Part shown: piece after piece, positions 47,843-49,500 of the stretch | How the letters are laid out: every line of letters begins with the position of its first letter | Numbering within the stretch: position 1 is the first letter of the stretch | Assembly: GCA_012295275.1 (NCBI GenBank) | Contig: CM022665.1 | Span: forward strand, 28,087,446 to 28,136,945 | DNA from: Chrysomallon squamiferum | Taxonomy: Eukaryota > Mollusca > Gastropoda > Neomphalida > Peltospiridae | Reading direction: 5' to 3' | DNA length: 49,500 nucleotides | Notes under the pieces: generated by a model | Seen by the model: only the letters and a program-made list of their open reading frames with translations | What the model was told of the DNA's origin: nothing | The model's database searches: none | Program-made: the position numbers and the translations under genes

Positions 47843-49500
47843 TCAACATGCACGCAAGAATGCACAACCAAACATCCTGGCCAAAATGGCTCCCTCAAAA
47901 AACAACAAAATGGCATATATATCAGTTATATTCTTTTATTACATTCTAATAAATCACACTAAAATGACATTAAAACAAAATGGGTATGGCTTACAATAAA
48001 CAGGTTTTTCAACTAAACATGAAGCATGAGGTTTTAATTTAAAAATTAAAATATTCTTATCAGTATAGCTGATAACTGAAGTCTGGTACTGTTTATTATG
48101 CATAGTTGGTATTTCAGAAATTTTTAACATTTCATATACACTGCATTGCAGTGTCATGCATATTAATCAAGAAATAAATGTAAAATATAAATCAGTAATC
48201 TAACCATTTGCATATTCCACAAAAAGTAAAATGTAATTTTCTTTAAAAAATAGAATACACACCAGTAATATGCAAGATTTTATAAGCACACTGGAATTAT
48301 CAGATATCAGGTTTAATAGGAAGAACAGAGATAGGTTTCTACTTTCCTGAATAGTTGGCTACTTCAGAAAGGCAAATAAAATCATATGTTCTGAAACGTA
48401 AAACAAAATGATGATGGAGATGGTTTAGTTCAGTTTATTGCATCATTATATGTAAATTGCCAGTTTAAACATATCTGTTATGTCAAAGGGAATTTATAAT
48501 ATTAAAACTAACTTAGGCAAAGGACCCCCTCTAAAAAACCCAAAACAATGGATGATTCTTTTCGAACGTATTTATTATTTTTTTTCTTTTTCTTTTTTTC
48601 TTTTAAGAAAAAGGTGGAAGATTAGAAAAAAAGAAAAAAAAAAACAAAAAAAAAAACCTCCTCATTCATAAATAATTTGTGTTCATATTAAAAATGTTGT
48701 AAATCTACAGACATTACATACATATGTTAGTTAGTGAAAAAATGGAACCAAGTCTGACCAATATGGTATCAGTTTTTCTTTTTACATATGTAAAAGTCTA
48801 AAAAGTGCTATTAATCTGAGCTAATTATATAAAGCTGATCGCTAGGACCATGAAAATACAGCACAAAACACACATCAAAATAATAAAACATTAAAAAAGC
48901 TAATCCTCTGTTTTACTACTTAACTATATATAGAGTTTTTGTTTTAGAAGTTTTTTAAAATTCATATTAAAACCCCAAAAAACACAAGCCCCCAAAAATG
49001 CCCTTAACAATGAATATTATTTTGCATTAAGTGATAACAAAATTAAACATATGTTGAAAAACAAAGATCACTTTTTGTTTTGAACTATCTTCATTTAATT
49101 AATATTTTTCAGCTAAATTCAATTATCTGAGAATTTGCCTTCTTTTTTTTTCACCCACTGCTATTCCAATTTTTAATTACTTTTCTTTCCTTTTTTCTTT
49201 TTTTAAATATTCCTTTTTCTTTCTTTTTTAAATATTTCTTTAAAATGTTTTTATTTTTTATATTTAATGAAATATTAAAAAGCAAAACAAAAAACCAAAC
49301 CAAAAAAAAAAAAAAAAAAAAATGATACATTTAATATGTTTCATATATTAGAACAAAATGTAATGTCCAGCATATGCATAAGATCCTACAAAAAAGAATA
49401 AAAACCATTCTAAGACAATGGTATAATTTTGATTTCTCAATAAAAGAGAACAATAAAACTTATTCCAAGCATTATTTCATTACCTTTCAACACTCAATTT

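Larger units (their letters stand above)
46261..49500. other. Right flank, mostly non-coding
   Basis: AT-rich sequence with the tandem duplication at 46557-46676 and one possible minus-strand coding exon at 47705-47842, listed separately. Other open frames are short and driven by AT-rich or poly-A sequence. Confidence 0.55.

Overview
The window is AT-rich animal genomic DNA. It has spliced genes with GT-AG introns, long (GT)n, (AT)n, (CT)n and (ATT)n microsatellites, long poly-A and poly-T runs, and decayed transposons. The only confidently recognised products are animal-type serine palmitoyltransferase subunits. Repeat style and gene content suggest an invertebrate, perhaps a mollusc (cephalopod-like repeat load), but the species cannot be fixed from the sequence alone.

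The core is a pair of SPTLC2 (serine palmitoyltransferase long-chain base subunit 2) paralogues in tail-to-tail orientation. Copy A (+ strand) has 13 coding exons from 10763 to 20491 and predicts 534 residues. Copy B (- strand) has 13 coding exons from 41184 down to 31412 and predicts 528 residues. All 12 introns lie at the same position and phase in both genes, and exons 3-11 have identical lengths (155, 146, 125, 94, 106, 220, 127, 136 and 130 nt). The proteins are only about 60-73% identical in the exons compared by eye, so this is an old inverted duplication and not an assembly echo. Both keep the PLP lysine, the LDEAH motif and the N-terminal membrane helix. Copy B differs at several motifs near the active site, and the two C-terminal tails are unrelated.

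Layout: 1-3.4 kb is non-coding and repeat-bearing (tRNA-like SINE, inverted repeat, decayed tandem repeat, microsatellites). 3.4-4.2 kb is a CpG-bearing promoter-like island, possibly for a leftward gene. 5.57-6.28 kb is a short Tigger/pogo-like element. 6.3-10.4 kb holds no gene I can support. 10.4-11.2 kb is the copy A promoter and first exon. Intron 1 of copy A carries a broken antisense transposon-like ORF at 11.9-12.9 kb. 15.1-20.5 kb is the rest of copy A. 20.5-31.4 kb is the convergent gap and 3'UTR space. 31.4-41.2 kb is copy B. 41.2-46.2 kb probably holds the copy B 5' leader intron, with a promoter-like island at 45.9-46.2 kb. 46.2-49.5 kb has a 57-bp tandem duplication and one possible terminal exon of an unidentified minus-strand gene.

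Both products would work in the ER membrane with an SPTLC1-type partner, condensing L-serine with an acyl-CoA in the first step of sphingolipid synthesis. What distinguishes the two copies (acyl-CoA preference, tissue, regulation) cannot be read from DNA, but the clustered changes in copy B make it the more interesting one.
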